From Rana temporaria (lineage: Eukaryota > Chordata > Amphibia > Anura > Ranidae): DNA of 64,000 nt. The stretch spans positions 137,966,642 to 138,030,641 of the forward strand of contig NC_053489.1 of the NCBI RefSeq assembly GCF_905171775.1, written 5' to 3'. A model generated the notes under the pieces. The model saw nothing but the letters and a program-made list of their open reading frames with translations, was not told where the DNA came from and did no database searches. A program made the position numbers and the translations under genes. Positions 21,955-32,557 of the stretch are shown in pieces (position 1 is the first letter of the stretch; each line of letters begins with the position of its first letter).

Positions 21955-22279
21955 AAGGATGAGCAGTGGAAACAGGATGCACCTGGGCTCAATTTTGAGT
22001 GTCATAGCAAAGGCTGTGAATACTTATGTACTGTACATTTGATTTTTTCATTTTTTATTTTTAATAAATTTGCAATTATTTCAAACAAACTTCTTCATGT
22101 TGTCATTATAGATAATGAATTTAATCCATTTTGGAATAAGGCTGTAACTTAACAACATGTGGAAAAAGTGTTGTGAATACGTTCTGGATGCATTGTACCG
22201 TATTTTCCGGGGTATAAGATGACTTCTTAACCCCTGAAATTCTTCTTAAAAGTCGAGGGCCGTCTTATATGCTGGTACC

Positions 22280-22575
22280 TAACATGCAGACTCTCAGTCA
22301 GACCGCGGCCGTCCATTTTTCAAAAGCCGCGCCTCTTCCTCATGCTGTTCCGTGATAGGCGGAACACTCCGCTTCCCAGCAGAGCCTCTGTTCAGTGTTC
22401 CGCCTATCACGGATGCCCTCTCGTCCTCGGGCGAGAGGGCATTCGTGATAGGCAGAACGCTGAACACAGTGTCTGCTGGGAAGCTGAGTGTTCCGCCTAT
22501 CACGGAACAGCACGAGGAGGAGGTGCGGCTTTTGAAAAATGGACGCCCGCGGTCTGACTGAGATTTTGCATGTCA
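22280..22575. repeat. Long imperfect palindrome
   Basis: Arms of about 140 bp contain, in mirrored order, CAGTCAGACCGCGG, CCATTTTTCAAAAGCCGC, TGTTCCGTGATAGGCGGAAC and GAGAGGGCAT, folding around about 22428. Confidence 0.85.
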
Positions 22576-22601
22576 GGGATAAGGTAAGGGATCATCAAGG
22601 C

Positions 22602-22866
22602 ATGTAATGGTGGCACAGTGAGGCATGTAATGGTGGCACAGTCTGGCATGTAATGATGGCACAGTGAGGCATGTAATGGTGGCACAGTCTGGCATGTAAT
22701 GGTGGCACAGTGAGGCATGTAATGGTGGCACAGTGAGGCATGTAATGGTGGCACAGTGAGGCATGTAATGGTGGCACAGTCTGGCATGTAATGGTGGCAC
22801 AGTCTGGCATGTAATGGCGGCACAGTCTGGCATGTAATGGCGGCACAGTGAGGCATGTAATGGCAC
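22602..22866. repeat. 23-bp tandem repeat
   Basis: About eleven copies of GGCATGTAATGGTGGCACAG followed by TGA or TCT. Variants alternate irregularly. Long frames through it are a by-product of the period. Confidence 0.95.
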
Positions 22867-22908
22867 GTCTTATACGCCCAGTCATCTTATACGCCGGCAA
22901 ATACGGTA

Positions 22909-23536
22909 TACATTAGTGGCCTAAAATTGCTTTAAAAGCACCCATACACCAAGCCTTACATGGCTCCCTTTTTTGTGTACAAACTTTATTTGAAGTGTAC
23001 AAAATGCACACTTTATTTATGGAGTTGTACAGCAGTGCGATGCGTTGGGCAGCCGTACAGTGCCATGAGATTCTGTATGGTGCACTGTGATAAAATGCAG
23101 CATGTCTGCATTACAGTGTGAATGGAACACATAGGAAATAATTGTTTCCTGCATGTCCTTGTGGTGACAGATGTTTTACAATGCTGTAAAATATCTGCCA
23201 CCTCACCCTATCTGAATTCAGCCTTAAAGTAAGGTGAAAGTATTCATACAAGATTGCATAATAGTATTACTATACTGTTGTTAACGTCAGTAATCAAATG
23301 GCAGGTATGCATGTTAGCAATTTTCTAACTTTGGAATGTGCTTGCTCTGCAAACTGATATCACTCTACAAGCAATATAAAAAAGCACACACAAACACACA
23401 TACATATTCTTATACATCATAGGGAGTGGTAAGTTAACAAATGATTTAAAATCAGTTACAAAAGAAATAATTAATATTTCAAATCACTGGTGTCACAGAT
23501 GGGGTGACAGTCAGTGGTAAAGTGTGTGGGTACAGG
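22909..23536. other. Unassigned DNA
   Basis: No recognised gene or element. Short CACACA stretches occur near 23390. Confidence 0.3.
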
Positions 23537-23887
23537 CAGGGCTGGCCCTACTACAGGTCCCGGTAGGTCCATCGGACCCGGATGGCAGTTTTAGAGGGGT
23601 GGCAAATTGAGGCCCATGGCAGTGGCGTAACTCCCGCCCGCCCCATCCTGTCACCCACCCCGCTTGCCCGGCCGCCCACTCCGCTCGCCCGGTTGCCCGG
23701 TTCTCTCGCCCGCTCCTTATTTCACTGTGGGCGGACCACGCTTATCCCCCTACTGCCATACCCACACAGCGGACCACCAGCCCCTCCTCTCTGCAGGTCC
23801 CCCCCATTGCTGCTGACAGATGCAATGTCAGGATAGGAGGCGTTTAATTCTTGGACCCAGGCAACACAATGTCTTCGGTCAGCCCTG
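23537..23887. mobile_element. Small hAT MITE
   Basis: Left CAGGGCTGGCC and right GGTCAGCCCTG are inverted. The flanking 8-mers GGTACAGG (23529-23536) and GGTACGGG (23888-23895) differ by one base, fitting a hAT duplication. GC-rich noncoding interior. Confidence 0.75.
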
Positions 23888-24173
23888 GGTACGGGGACAA
23901 TCAGTGGAGAAGTACACAGGTACAGCAGTGATCATTGGAGATTTGCCTGAGTGTACTGGTGAGGTGACCTGAGGTGCTATGAAGGGTGAGACAGATCCGT
24001 CACTGCTAGGAGATAGGAAAAAGGTGGGTCCTTCCCCTTGTTCATTCAGCTGCAGGTATGTGCTTGTACTTGCCTGTAGTAGCCTCATGCCTGCATACGT
24101 CCCCTTTAGACTGTAAGCTCCATGAGCAGTGTCCTCCTATTCCCACTGTATTCAACTGTATTGTGATTACAAT

Positions 24174-25763
24174 TAGTGTTGCTCACGAATATTCGCATTG
24201 CGAATATTCGACTCGAATATAGCATATTCGAGAAATCGCGCTATATTTCGAATTTCGCGGTGAATATTCGCAATTCCGAATATTCGCATTTTTTCAATTT
24301 GATTTTTAAAACAGATCACATCCTATCGACGTCTAAAAGCATTGCTGGTATGATTAGAGACCCTGGGCCGAGTAGCTAAGCTGAGGCGATCCTTTTATGT
24401 TGCCAAATTGAAAAAAAAAAAATTGCGATTTTTCGCTATTGCGAATGCGAAAATGATTGCGAATTTTCGATAACTGTGGTAGGAGAACTCTGATTGTCTC
24501 TGATGCAAAAGGGGGGGGCTTTGTGTATGTGTATGTTATGAATATTTGTATGTTTGATATTATTATTTTTTGTAAGAAGGAAAAAATTGCGCATACCTTA
24601 AAAAAGGGGAGAATACAGCAGCAACTCAAAAATGTTATACAACATAAATTAATACAAGACAGAAAATGGAGTCGCTCTACAAGAATAAAAAATATGTCTA
24701 GTGACAAGACATGTGGGCAAATTATAAAATAAGCAAGCGCAAATAACTTGTGAAATACACAGTGAAACAAATATATAAAGAAATATAGTCCCAATAATAG
24801 AAAAATAATCTTTCATAAAAATGTCTTTGATATGTGAAGTGAAAAAAAGTCCAAAGCATGCTGCATGAACGTGTTCAATCTTTAAGGTGTTTGATTGACA
24901 AACGGCTGTGACAGATGGATAGAGTAAAGAATCACCACCAATGCAAAACACTTTTTATTTTCTATTGTAAAATATCAAGAATATTCTGAGCCAATCAGAG
25001 TGCTCCTTCCGCATTTGCCGAATATTCGCAATTATTTTGTATTGTAAAATATCAAGAATATTCTGAGCCAATCAGAGTGCTCCTTCTGCATTTGCCGAAT
25101 ATTCGCAATTATTTTGTATTGTAAAATATCAAGAATATTCTGAGCCAATCAGAGTGCTCCTTCCGCATTTGCCGAATATTCGCAATTATTTTGTATTGTA
25201 AAATATCAAGAATATTCTGAGCCAATCAGAGTGCTCCTTCTGCATTTGCCGAATATTCGCAATTATTTTGTATTGTAAAATATCAAGAATATTCTGAGCC
25301 AATCAGAGTGCTCCTTCCGCATTTGCCGAATATTCGCAATTATTTTGTATTGTAAAATATCACGAATATTCTGAGCCAATCAGAGTGCTCCTACAGCATT
25401 TCTCGAAATTGCGCAATAAATATCGCATTCGCATGTTGCGATATTTCGATAAAATATCACGAATATTCTGAGCCAATCAGAGCGCTCCTCCAGCATTTCT
25501 CGAAATTGCGCAATAAATATCGCATTCGCATGTTGCGATATTTCGATAAAATATCACGAATATTCTGAGCCAATCAGAGTGCTCCTACCGCAGTTATCAA
25601 AAAATCGCAATTATTTTCGCATTCGCAATAGCGAAAAATCGCAATCATTTACTTTCGATAAAATATCACGAATATTCGAATTTAGCGAATATATCTCGAA
25701 TATTCGAATATATATTCGAGATATATCGCGAAAATCGAATATGGCATATTCTGCTCAACACTA
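24174..25763. mobile_element. AT-rich hAT-type MITE with CGAATATTCG palindromes
   Basis: Ends TAGTGTTG and CAACACTA with a perfect 8-bp duplication ATTACAAT (24166-24173 and 25764-25771). Subterminal zones are packed with CGAATATTCG and ATATTCGAATAT palindromes, and the middle holds a 77-bp tandem array. At 1.6 kb it is large for a MITE and has no transposase. Confidence 0.85.
24960..25570. repeat. 77-bp tandem repeat with CCAAT-box-like core
   Basis: About five regular copies (25-kb region, spacing 77 bp) plus diverged copies to 25570. Each contains GTAAAATATCAAGAATATTC, GAGCCAATCAGAGTGCTCC and GAATATTCGCAATTATT. GCCAATCAG resembles a vertebrate CCAAT box. Confidence 0.9.
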
Positions 25764-25871
25764 ATTACAATGTCTACACTGGAAAGCGCTGCACAAGCTG
25801 TTGGCGCTATATAAATCATGTATAATAATATAATAATAATAATAATAATAATAATATGTTTCACATTTACC

Positions 25872-26132
25872 CATTTAAAGCATTTTTTTTTCTTTCTTTT
25901 TTTTCCAAGTCTGATATGAAGGAAAAACAAAATGTATGCAAGAACACAGTGCATTATGTATACAGGAAGTCTTTTTTTTTAAGCCAGAATTCCAAACAAA
26001 AATAAAAAATAAAAACCTCAGCTAAAATAAAATAAAAAATAAAGATTTAAAAAAAAAATGTTTTTGCTGCAATATCTACTGTTAATCTGGAGATGTCATC
26101 TGCAGTACTTGCTCTATAACTCTAAATGCTAT
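25872..26132. other. Unassigned AT-rich DNA
   Basis: T- and A-rich runs with no recognised element. Confidence 0.3.
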
Positions 26133-26697
26133 GGGCCAGATTCACAGAGATCGGCGTATATCTGTGTGGGCGTAGCGCATCTCATATGCGCTACGCCGAC
26201 GTAACCTAGAGAGGCAAGTACAGTATTCACAAAGCACTTGCTCCCTAAGTTACGGCGGCGTAGCGTAAATGGGCGGCGTAAGCCTGCGTAATTCAAAGTA
26301 GGCAAGTAGTGGGCGTGTTGTATTTAAATTAACCGTGACCCCATGTAAATGCATGGCCGAACGAACGGCGCATGCTCAGAATCACATCGAATTTAGTCCC
26401 TAAGATACGCCGGTTAAATGCCTGTGGCGTGAACGTAACCTACGCCCAGCCCCATTCATGTACGACTTACGTAAACGACGTAAAAATATGCGCTTGTTCC
26501 GACGTCCATACTTTGCATTACCTGCGCCTCATATAGCAAGGGTAACTTTACGCCGGACGTAAGTCTTACGTAAAAGGAGTAGCTTAATACGACGGGCGCA
26601 AGTACGTTCGTGAAATGGCGTATCTAGGTCATTTGCATATTTGACGCGTAAATCTACGGAAGCGCCCCTAGCGGTCAGCGTAAATATGCATATCAGT
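26133..26697. mobile_element. Harbinger-type MITE, right end missing
   Basis: It starts GGGCCAGATTCACAGAGATC and follows the element at 408-1160 in order (GGCGTAGCGTAAAT, CATATAGCA, GCGCCCCTAGCGGTCAGCG). It stops near AAATATGCA, where Gypsy sequence begins. The right inverted repeat is absent. Confidence 0.7.
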
Positions 26698-26732
26698 GCA
26701 GTCCCAACAGTGCCCATTGGTGCTTCCTATCA

Positions 26733-27025
26733 GTGTCAATCAGAGCTGCTAATCAGGATTTCATCGATGGCTCTTCTTCCTCTTTTGGCCCAGTCCAATC
26801 TCAAACTGTACCCCTGCTGGTTACTTGTGGTAATGCCCATACTGAGACCTTGGTTTTTGATGTCATTCCATCACCTTTATTTCCAATAGTGTTAGGCCTA
26901 CCATGGTTACATCTTCACCACCCAACTATTCATTGGTCCGATACTGCAATTACTCTAGATTCTACATTTTGTAAAGAAACTTGCTATCCCATCCATAACA
27001 TACTTTTAGCTAGTGTGAACTGTAA
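26733..27025 (+). pseudogene. Gypsy protease C-terminal end
   Basis: An open stretch ending in PIVLGLPWLHLHHPTIHWSD, the typical end of the Gypsy protease region where ILGLPWL precedes the linker to reverse transcriptase. The catalytic D-S/T-G part is absent upstream. The MITE at 27026 ends the native reading. Confidence 0.65.
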
Positions 27026-27527
27026 GGCCCCGTACTCACGACCAAACATGTCTGTTGAAACTGGTCCGCGGGCCAGTTTCAGCAGACATGTTTGGTCGTG
27101 TGTGGGCGCGAGCGGGCCGAATTCCAGCAAACATTTGCCCGCCGGGCCTTTTCCCAGCGGACAAATATTCCTGGACTTGTTTTAAAACAGTCCGCTGGAA
27201 TCCTGCCCGCTCGGACATGTACGGTCGTCAGTACAGACCTACCGTACATGTCCAGGCGCCCGCCGTCCCTCGCATGCGTCGAATGACTTCGACGCATGCG
27301 TGGAAGCATTTTAAAGGCGGGCCGCCCACGTCGCTGCGTCATTGTCGCGGCGACACCGCGTCATCGACGCGGCGACACCGCGGACACGCCCCGCGTATTG
27401 TTTACGCGCGGACTTCTGTACGATGGTGTGTACAACCATCGTACAGAAGCCCTCTGGCAGGCATGTACGGTGGAAACGGTCCGACGGACCGGTTTCACCG
27501 TACATGTTTGCTCGTGAGTACCCGGCC
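27026..27527. mobile_element. MITE inside the Gypsy pol gene
   Basis: Left GGCCCCGTACTCACGA and right TCGTGAGTACCCGGCC are inverted. The flanks TAA (27023-27025) and TGA (27528-27530) are a likely 3-bp duplication with one change. The interior is GC-rich and palindromic with repeated TGTACGG/CCGTACA. One frame is open across it and joins the downstream reverse transcriptase. Confidence 0.7.
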
Positions 27528-27530
27528 TGA

Positions 27531-29623
27531 GGGTCTTCCAACCTATTTACATGACTTTTCCGATGTTTTCAGCAAAACTAATGCAGAGGTACTTCCACCT
27601 CATAGAATATATAACTGTCCCATTGACCTTATTCCAGATAGGCCTGTTCCAACTGCTAGAATTTACCCATTATCTCAGCCAGAACTTGTCCACCTTAAGG
27701 ACTATCTCGACGATAACCTAAAAACGGGTTTCATTAGACCCTCTACTTCTCCGACAAGTGCCGCCATGTTTTTTGTAAAAAACAAAGATGGTTCCCTCAG
27801 ACCTATAATAGATTATCGATCATTGAACAACATCACGGTAAAAAATCGTTATCCCCTGCCTCTTATTCCAGAATTAATAGAATGGTTGCAAACCTCCAAG
27901 ATCTTTACAAAACTAGATCTCAGAGGTGCATACAATTTAATCAGGATTCGTCCAGGGGATGAGTGGAAAACCGCATTCAAGACTCGTTATGGACTTTGAG
28001 TATTTGGTAATGCCTTTTGGGTTATGTAATGCACCTGCAACTTTCCAACGTTTCATCAACGACATTTTCCGTGATTTATTAGACATTTGTGTTGTAATCT
28101 ATCTGGATGACATTTTGATTTTTTCTGACACTTTCGAAGAACACACTAAACATGTAAGATGGGTTTTGGGTAGACTCAGAACTCATTGTTTATATGTCAA
28201 GCTTGAAAAGTGTGTTTTCAGTCAGACATCTATTTCCTTTCTCGGGTATCAAATCACTCCCGAAGGAATTCAGATGGACCATTCCAAAGTTGATTCTATT
28301 CTCTCTTGGCCTATTCCGCATTCAAGGAAGGCTTTGCAGCGCTTCCTTGGATTTTCTAATTACTACAGGAAGTTTATCAAGAATTTCTCAGAGATTGTCA
28401 AACCTTTAAATGCTTTAACTAGCAAAAACACACCTTTCAGTTGGACAGATGAAGCACAAAGATCTTTTGATTCACTGAAACTTTCTTACACTATGGCTCC
28501 TATTCTCCAACTACCAAACCCCCAATTCCATTTCACTTTGGAAGTAGATGCCTCTCACTTCGCTTTGGGTGCCGTACTTTCCCAACAACCAACTTTGTCT
28601 GATCCCCTACACCCAGTGGCTTTTTATTCTAGAACTCTAACCTCTGCAGAAAAGAACTACCCAATTGGAGAAAAAGAACTGCTCGCAATTAAAGATGCCT
28701 TAGCCAATTGGACACATCTTCTAGAGGGATCTACACACCCAATCACCATACTGACAGATCATCGTAATCTGCAACATTTAAAGGCTTGCAAGACTCTGTC
28801 CGCCCGACAGGTGAGGTGGAGTCTATTTTTTGACAGATTTGACTTCTATATTTCTTATAGGCCTGGTTCACAAAACTTAAAGGCTGATTCCCTATCTCGC
28901 ATGTATGAAGATGAGACCACTGAAATTCCACCACACTCCATCATACCCTCAAAACGCTTCATTGGAGTAACCACCTCCTTCAAACAATTACTCTCCCAGT
29001 CTATGTCCGAGGATGCATCTAATCTACCTAAAGGAATCCTAAAGGCCTCAGATGGACTATACACCTACAAAGGTAAATTGTACGTTCCTCCACAATTACA
29101 GTTGACATTACTCAAACAACTACATGATTCCCCATTAGCTGGCCACCCGGGAATTACTAAAACGATTCATCTTGTGAAAAGACATTACTGGTGGCCCCAT
29201 TTAGCTAAAATGGTCCATGATTATGTCAATTCCTGCGAGATTTGTGCCACTAACAAACTCTCAAGAAAACCTCCTTTTGGTCTTCTAGCATCCATTCCAA
29301 TACCAAATACACCTTGGGAGGTTGTGTCAATGGATTTTATAGTCGATCTTCCTAGATCAAATGGTGCCAACACCATCATGGTCACTGTAGATCTACTTAC
29401 AAAAATGGCACACTTTATTCCTTTAAAAAATCTACCAACCTCTCTTGAGACAGCAACAGCCTTCATTAACAATGTTCTCAAACTTCATGGGCTACCCTCT
29501 CAGATTATCTCGGACCGAGGATCCCAGTTCATCTCCAAATTCTGGAAGGCTCTATGTAATACCTTAAGGATCGATCACCGTATGTCTAATGCTTACCATC
29601 CGCAGACAAACGGACAGACGTAA
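27531..29623 (+). pseudogene. Gypsy pol: reverse transcriptase, RNase H, integrase core
   Basis: The reverse transcriptase begins about EGLPTYLHDFSDVF, with the first catalytic region LDLRGAYNLI. The frame then shifts near 27990, between TRYG and FEYLVMPFG. It continues with VIYLDDIL (YLDD box), RNase H (LEVDASHFALGAVLSQ, TDHRNL), the integrase zinc finger (H-x-H-C-x2-C in GHPGIT...CEICATNK) and the integrase core (SMDFIVDLP, ISDRGSQF). The TAA stop at 29621-29623 stands 36 residues after the second catalytic aspartate, where the D,D(35)E glutamate is expected. It would copy and insert the element if whole; it is not functional here. Confidence 0.88.
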
Positions 29624-30388
29624 CGCATTAATCAGATCTTGGAGCAGTATTTACGTTGCTATTGTACCCATCTCCAAGATGATTGGTTTCAACTGCTTCC
29701 CCACACGGAATTCGCATATAATAACTCTACCAGCTCTTCATCCCAATTCTCACCATTTTATGCGAACTACGGGTTTCACCCAAATAGCATGCCATCCTCT
29801 TCCCTCTCAAGCAACGTTCCTGCAGTAGAACATTATCTTTCTAATTTGAAGATACTTCCAATTTTACGTTCTAATTTAGAAGCCGCCCAGTTACGACAAA
29901 AACGTAATTATGATGGTCACAGATCAATACCTCCAGTTTACAAGGTGGGTGATTTAGTGTGGCTTTCCACCAGAAACTTACGTTTAAACATACCCTCGAA
30001 AAAACTTGGACGACAATTCACAGGACCTTACCCCATTTCTCATGTGATTAACTCCAACGCAGTAAGATTACAGTTACCTTCTGATTGGAAAATACATCCT
30101 TCATTCCATGTGTCCCTTATTAAACTATTCATACCTAACCCATTCCCCAACAGAATCTCACGGCCCCCTCCTCCGGTTGAAGTCATGGGCGAAACTGAAT
30201 ACGAAATTGGAAAAATTCTAGATTCTAGAAAGAGAGGTTCTGTAATTCAATATTTAATACGTTGGAAAGGCTACACTCAACTTGAAGACTCTTGGGAAGA
30301 CTCTTCACACCTACATGCTCCTCGCCTGATCAGGCAATCTCATCGCAGGTATCCTAACCGTCCATCTCCTAATAGGGGCACTGGTGTA
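29624..30388 (+). pseudogene. Gypsy integrase C-terminus and chromodomain
   Basis: Continues the same frame after the stop (RINQILEQYLR). It contains the GPY-like module (LGRQFTGPYPISHV) and PSFHVSLIKLF. It ends in a chromodomain at about 30195-30345, with YEIGKILDSRKRG, YLIRWKGYTQLEDSWED. Chromodomains of this class bind methylated histone tails and steer integration. The frame runs on into the LTR, so the real end is shortly before or just inside it. Confidence 0.85.
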
Positions 30389-30394
30389 GCCCCC

Positions 30395-30409
30395 TTGAGG
30401 AGGGGAGTA
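30395..30409 (+). promoter_or_regulatory. Polypurine tract
   Basis: TTGAGGAGGGGAGTA directly before the 3' LTR, the expected plus-strand primer site of an LTR retrotransposon. Confidence 0.7.
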
Positions 30410-31314
30410 TGTAACGCCACTGGCGTTATTCTCTGTGAGACGAGCGCAGCCTTGCTTAGCCCCCACAGCTGCGCTCCTCTCTCGGTTTGGCCGACGTCAC
30501 TTCCGCTACGCCCTGCTTGCGTTCCACGCTGGAACGCGGAAATGCGTCCAGCCTGTCGGCTTCATTCCCGCGCTGTGCGGGCTATTTAAACTCGCAACAC
30601 AGACGGCAGGGTGTTCCGCTATTTTGTTGGACCCCTGCCGTCACCTGGGACCCACAGCCATCACCCCTGGACTTGCTGTACCCGGACCTCTGCCTCCTTC
30701 TGAGGAAAACAACTCCTCCACCTCCCATCCGCCTTCAGCTCTCCAGGGACTGCTCCATGCTCCAGGACATCTCCTCAGCCAGGCTCCCCTCACTACCTAC
30801 AAACTACAGTCTTCCTAGGACATCCATTCCTTGCTAGAACTTCCTGCAGAACCGCAAGTATTCAGTGCACGATCATAACAGTACTAACCTGACTTGCTAT
30901 AGCACTCACCTATAGGACTCTTGCTTATTAACACTAATGCTGCCTGTTATGACTCATATATTCATGCATTGAGAACTGCATTGTTTTACAGCTGCTTCAT
31001 TATATTATCACATGTCAGAGACTGTTATCATATTCATGCACCGGTCCATGTCTTTAATCTATCCATTTAAACATATACTAAGAAGATTCAGTCCGTATTT
31101 AATAGAAGATTCATTCTATTGGTTTCATGTGTATATGCTACGCTTATGAACTTATAAGCTACCTTGATTATTTTGCTTCTCTAATAGAGGTTGTGATGAA
31201 TTTAACCCTAAACTCTTTGACCATATAAAAGAGTGTGGTAGTGGTTTGTTTCTGAGAAACCTCCGCAGCTGAGATCCAATTCAATCAATTAATTAACATA
31301 GCAGGAGTGTTACA
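30410..31314 (+). repeat. Gypsy 3' LTR
   Basis: 905 bp, beginning TGTAACGCC and ending GTGTTACA, so bounded by TG...CA with 6-bp inverted ends. TATTTAAA at 30583-30590 is a likely TATA-like promoter. No 5' partner is in the window. Confidence 0.82.
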
Positions 31315-32288
31315 CAAATACAGAGATTACACTGCTTACCCCATCCTCCAGGTCTATATGAACAAATTAAACAGGATTGGTTCCAGCACAGAACCCTGGT
31401 GGACCCCGCTACCCCTGACCATTCTGAGTACTCCCCATTTATGACCACCCTCTGAACTCGGCCTTGTAGACAGTTTTCAATCCATGTACTCACCCTATGG
31501 TCTATGCCAACTGACCTTATTTTGTACAGTAAACGTTTATGGGGAACTGTCAAATGCTTTTGCAAAATCCAGATACACTACGTCTACAGGCCTTCCTTTA
31601 TCTAGATGGCAACTCACCTCCTCATAGAAGGTTAATAGATTGGTTTGGCAAGAACAATTCTTCATGAATCCATGCTGATTACTGCTAATGATACAGTTTT
31701 CATTACAAAAATCTTGTATATATTCCCTTATCATTCCTACCAAGGGCATACATACTATTGATGTTAGACTAACTGGTCTGTAATTCCCAGGGATGTAATT
31801 TTGGTCCTTTTTTAAATATTGGTGCTACATTGGCTTTTCTCCAATCAGCTGGTACCATTCCAGTCAGTATAAATTAGGAACAATGGTCTGGCAATTACTT
31901 GACTGAGTTCTCTAGGTACCCTCGGGTGCAAGCCATCTGGTCCTGGTGATTTATTAATGTTACGTTTCCCAAGTCTAATTTTAATTCTGTCCTCTGTTAA
32001 CCATGGAGGTGCTTCCTGTGATGTGTCATGAGGATAGACACTGCAGTTTTGGTTACTGAAGCCCCCCCCTATTCCCTCGTGAAGACTGAGGAGAAGAATA
32101 AATTCAATATCTTCGCCATCTCCCCATCCTCTGTAACTAGATTTCCTTCCTCATTCTTTATGTGGCCAATATGGCCTGTCCTCCCTTTTTTACTGTTTAC
32201 ATACTTAAAGAATTTCTTGGGATTTTTTTTTTTGCTCTCCTCCGCTATGTGTCTTTCATGTTCTATCTTAGCTGCCCTAATTGCACCC
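31315..32288 (-). pseudogene. CR1/L2-like reverse transcriptase fragment
   Basis: Readable blocks include INKSPGPDGLHPRVPRELS, NQHGFMKNCSCQTNLLTFYE, DVVYLDFAKAFDS, LLYKIRSVGIDHRVSTWIEN and RVQRVVINGEYSEW. Several frame changes occur (about 31560, 31770). The YxDD catalytic box is not present, because the 3' side is cut at the Gypsy LTR. It is not functional. Confidence 0.75.
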
Positions 32289-32557
32289 TAATGCCACGTA
32301 CATACGATCGGTTCATCCGATGAAAACGGACCGATGGATTTTTTCATCAGATATCCAATGAAGCTGACTTTCATCAGTCTTGCCTACACACAATCACACC
32401 ATTCCTGTCAGAACGCGGTGACGTAAAACACAACGACATGCTGAGAAAAATTAAGTTCAATGCTTCCGAGCATGTGTCGACTTGATTCTGGGCATGCGTG
32501 GATTTTTAACCGATGGACTTGCCCACAGACACAGTTTTTTTTAACCATCAGATAACT

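Larger units (their letters stand above)
19881..22197 (-). mobile_element. Tc1-type element with about 200-bp TIRs and two nested MITEs
   Basis: The left end TACACTGCATCTGGAAAGTA is mirrored by the right end TCTGGATGCATTGTA. Similarity continues inward for about 200 bp, and a GTATTCACAGC-type motif is repeated at the outer and inner edges of each arm, the IR/DR layout of fish and frog Tc1 elements. The interior carries a broken transposase on the minus strand. MITEs at 20632-21051 and 21658-21954 interrupt it. TA flanks each side. Confidence 0.8.
22196..22908. mobile_element. TA-flanked MITE, CCGTATTTTCCGG ends
   Basis: The left end CCGTATTTTCCGGGGTATAA is mirrored at the right by TTATACGCCGGCAAATACGG, and TA flanks both sides. 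The left TA is also the outer TA of the neighbouring Tc1 element. It holds a long palindrome (22280-22575) and a 23-bp tandem array. No coding sequence. Confidence 0.8.
24108..25858 (+). repeat. L2/CR1-type LINE 3' tail, split by a MITE
   Basis: GACTGTAAGCTCCATGAGCAG...TGTATTGTGATTACAAT continues after the MITE as GTCTACACTGGAAAGCGCTG...GGCGCTATATAAATCATG and (AAT)n. It is the same tail as at 2636-2790 but on the plus strand. Confidence 0.65.
26698..31314 (+). mobile_element. 5'-truncated chromodomain Ty3/Gypsy retrotransposon
   Basis: Order is protease end, reverse transcriptase, RNase H, integrase, chromodomain, purine tract and 3' LTR. There is no 5' LTR, gag or protease active-site motif, so the 5' half is gone. 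A MITE lies at 27026-27527 between protease and reverse transcriptase. A frameshift near 27990 and a stop at 29621 break the polyprotein. The order RT-RH-IN with a C-terminal chromodomain identifies a chromovirus-type Gypsy element. Confidence 0.88.

Noticed and set aside
22602..22866. Possible CRISPR array
   Set aside because: The units are contiguous tandem repeats without unique spacers, and the setting is a vertebrate genome. The same holds for the arrays at 24960, 33070 and 37220.
22500..22900. Three minus-strand frames rich in HYMPDCATITC
   Set aside because: All three frames of a 23-bp tandem repeat are open, as expected from its low stop content.
30435..30837. Two plus-strand frames of 116-127 codons after the Gypsy pol
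   Set aside because: They lie inside the LTR and overlap in different frames, with no domain.
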